From the NCBI RefSeq assembly GCF_011762485.1, contig NZ_JAAKGI010000014.1, positions 44,362 through 108,361 of the forward strand: a stretch of DNA of 64,000 nt, written 5' to 3'. Below are positions 63,916-64,000 of the stretch, piece after piece. Each line of letters starts with the position of its first letter. Within the stretch, counting starts at the first letter, position 1. The translations under genes and the position numbers were made by a program. This DNA comes from Yeosuana marina (GTDB lineage: Bacteria > Bacteroidota > Bacteroidia > Flavobacteriales > Flavobacteriaceae). The notes beneath the pieces are model-generated. The model searched no databases. It saw only the letters and a program-made list of their open reading frames with translations, and was not told the DNA's origin.

Positions 63916-64000
63916 CTAACGCTTATGAGTCCAAAAATAATACTCAGGAGCCTCACGAATTTGTTTTTCAACCTCGTGTAAAAACATATCTGTTAGTTGA
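63916..64000 (-). CDS. LpxL-like lysophospholipid/lipid A acyltransferase, 3' end only
   Basis: Only the last 28 codons are in the window, in frame from base 63999. They read QLTDMFLHEVEKQIREAPEY followed by YFWTHKR and a stop, the classic C-terminus of HtrB/LpxL-type lipid A acyltransferases (ExxI...PExYxWTHRR). The stop is TAG (63918-63916). Read past it, the frame continues KHKKK and then TAA (63900-63898), so the codon looks like a former TGG. The loss would trim only about six residues and probably leaves the enzyme active. Confidence 0.72.
   Translation of the reverse strand, partial: QLTDMFLHEVEKQIREAPEYYFWTHKR

Overview
The window is a stretch of chromosome from a member of the Bacteroidota, most likely the family Flavobacteriaceae. 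The evidence is low GC, UAA-rich stops, almost no Shine-Dalgarno sequences, TAnnTTTG-type -7 promoter boxes, several TTG starts, and a typical gene set (TamB, LptD, an STN-type TonB receptor with FecR and an ECF sigma factor, BshA, fused E1 alpha/beta dehydrogenase, MutS2, DUF3570/DUF4266). No rRNA, tRNA, CRISPR, prophage or transposase was seen, so most of it is stable core genome.

Layout. 1-8.1 kb (+): the C-terminal part of a TamB-like protein, then glycolysis genes pfkA-gapA, a BadF-type sugar kinase and a two-cassette ABC ATPase. 8.1-14.9 kb (-): a three-gene amidoligase cluster (transglutaminase; circularly permuted ATP-grasp fused to alpha-E; transglutaminase fused to DUF2126) with no known product. 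15-22.6 kb: SMP-30 hydrolase, guaC, a hybrid sensor kinase that lacks its phospho-accepting histidine, ridA and lptD. 22.6-27.5 kb (+): amidase, MlaD-like MCE protein, two Hdr-like iron-sulfur proteins and a small conserved protein. 27.6-35.0 kb: a TonB receptor/FecR/ECF sigma operon facing a thioredoxin-ApbE-DUF4266-DUF3570 operon. The gap between them holds a duplicated promoter-like element and a candidate small RNA or leader. 35.1-40.1 kb: GH3/beta-lactamase fusion, bshA and two small envelope proteins. 40.4-43.8 kb (+): aroC, a dicarboxylate symporter and a sulfurtransferase. 43.9-57.5 kb (-): DCC1 protein, ClC channel, MutS2, a helical protein, E1 alpha/beta, an inactive gluzincin fused to a beta-barrel, a LOG protein and uvrA. 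57.6-64 kb: two unknown proteins, gamma-glutamyltransferase, acpH, glmM, a sugar-transfer ATP-grasp protein and the 3' end of an LpxL-like acyltransferase.

The best candidate for an undescribed system is 27.6-35.0 kb. A surface-signalling trio (receptor, anti-sigma, sigma) lies next to an envelope redox operon that includes a flavin transferase and a tiny lipoprotein with a Gly/Cys tail. Two 44-bp copies of a GGTAGGGT-N15-TGTAATAT element, exactly 149 bp apart, lie in front of the redox operon, with a hairpin and an intrinsic terminator between them. The amidoligase cluster at 8-15 kb is a second uncharacterised system, though its gene families are already recognised.

All calls come from reading the translations and DNA by eye; no database search was run.
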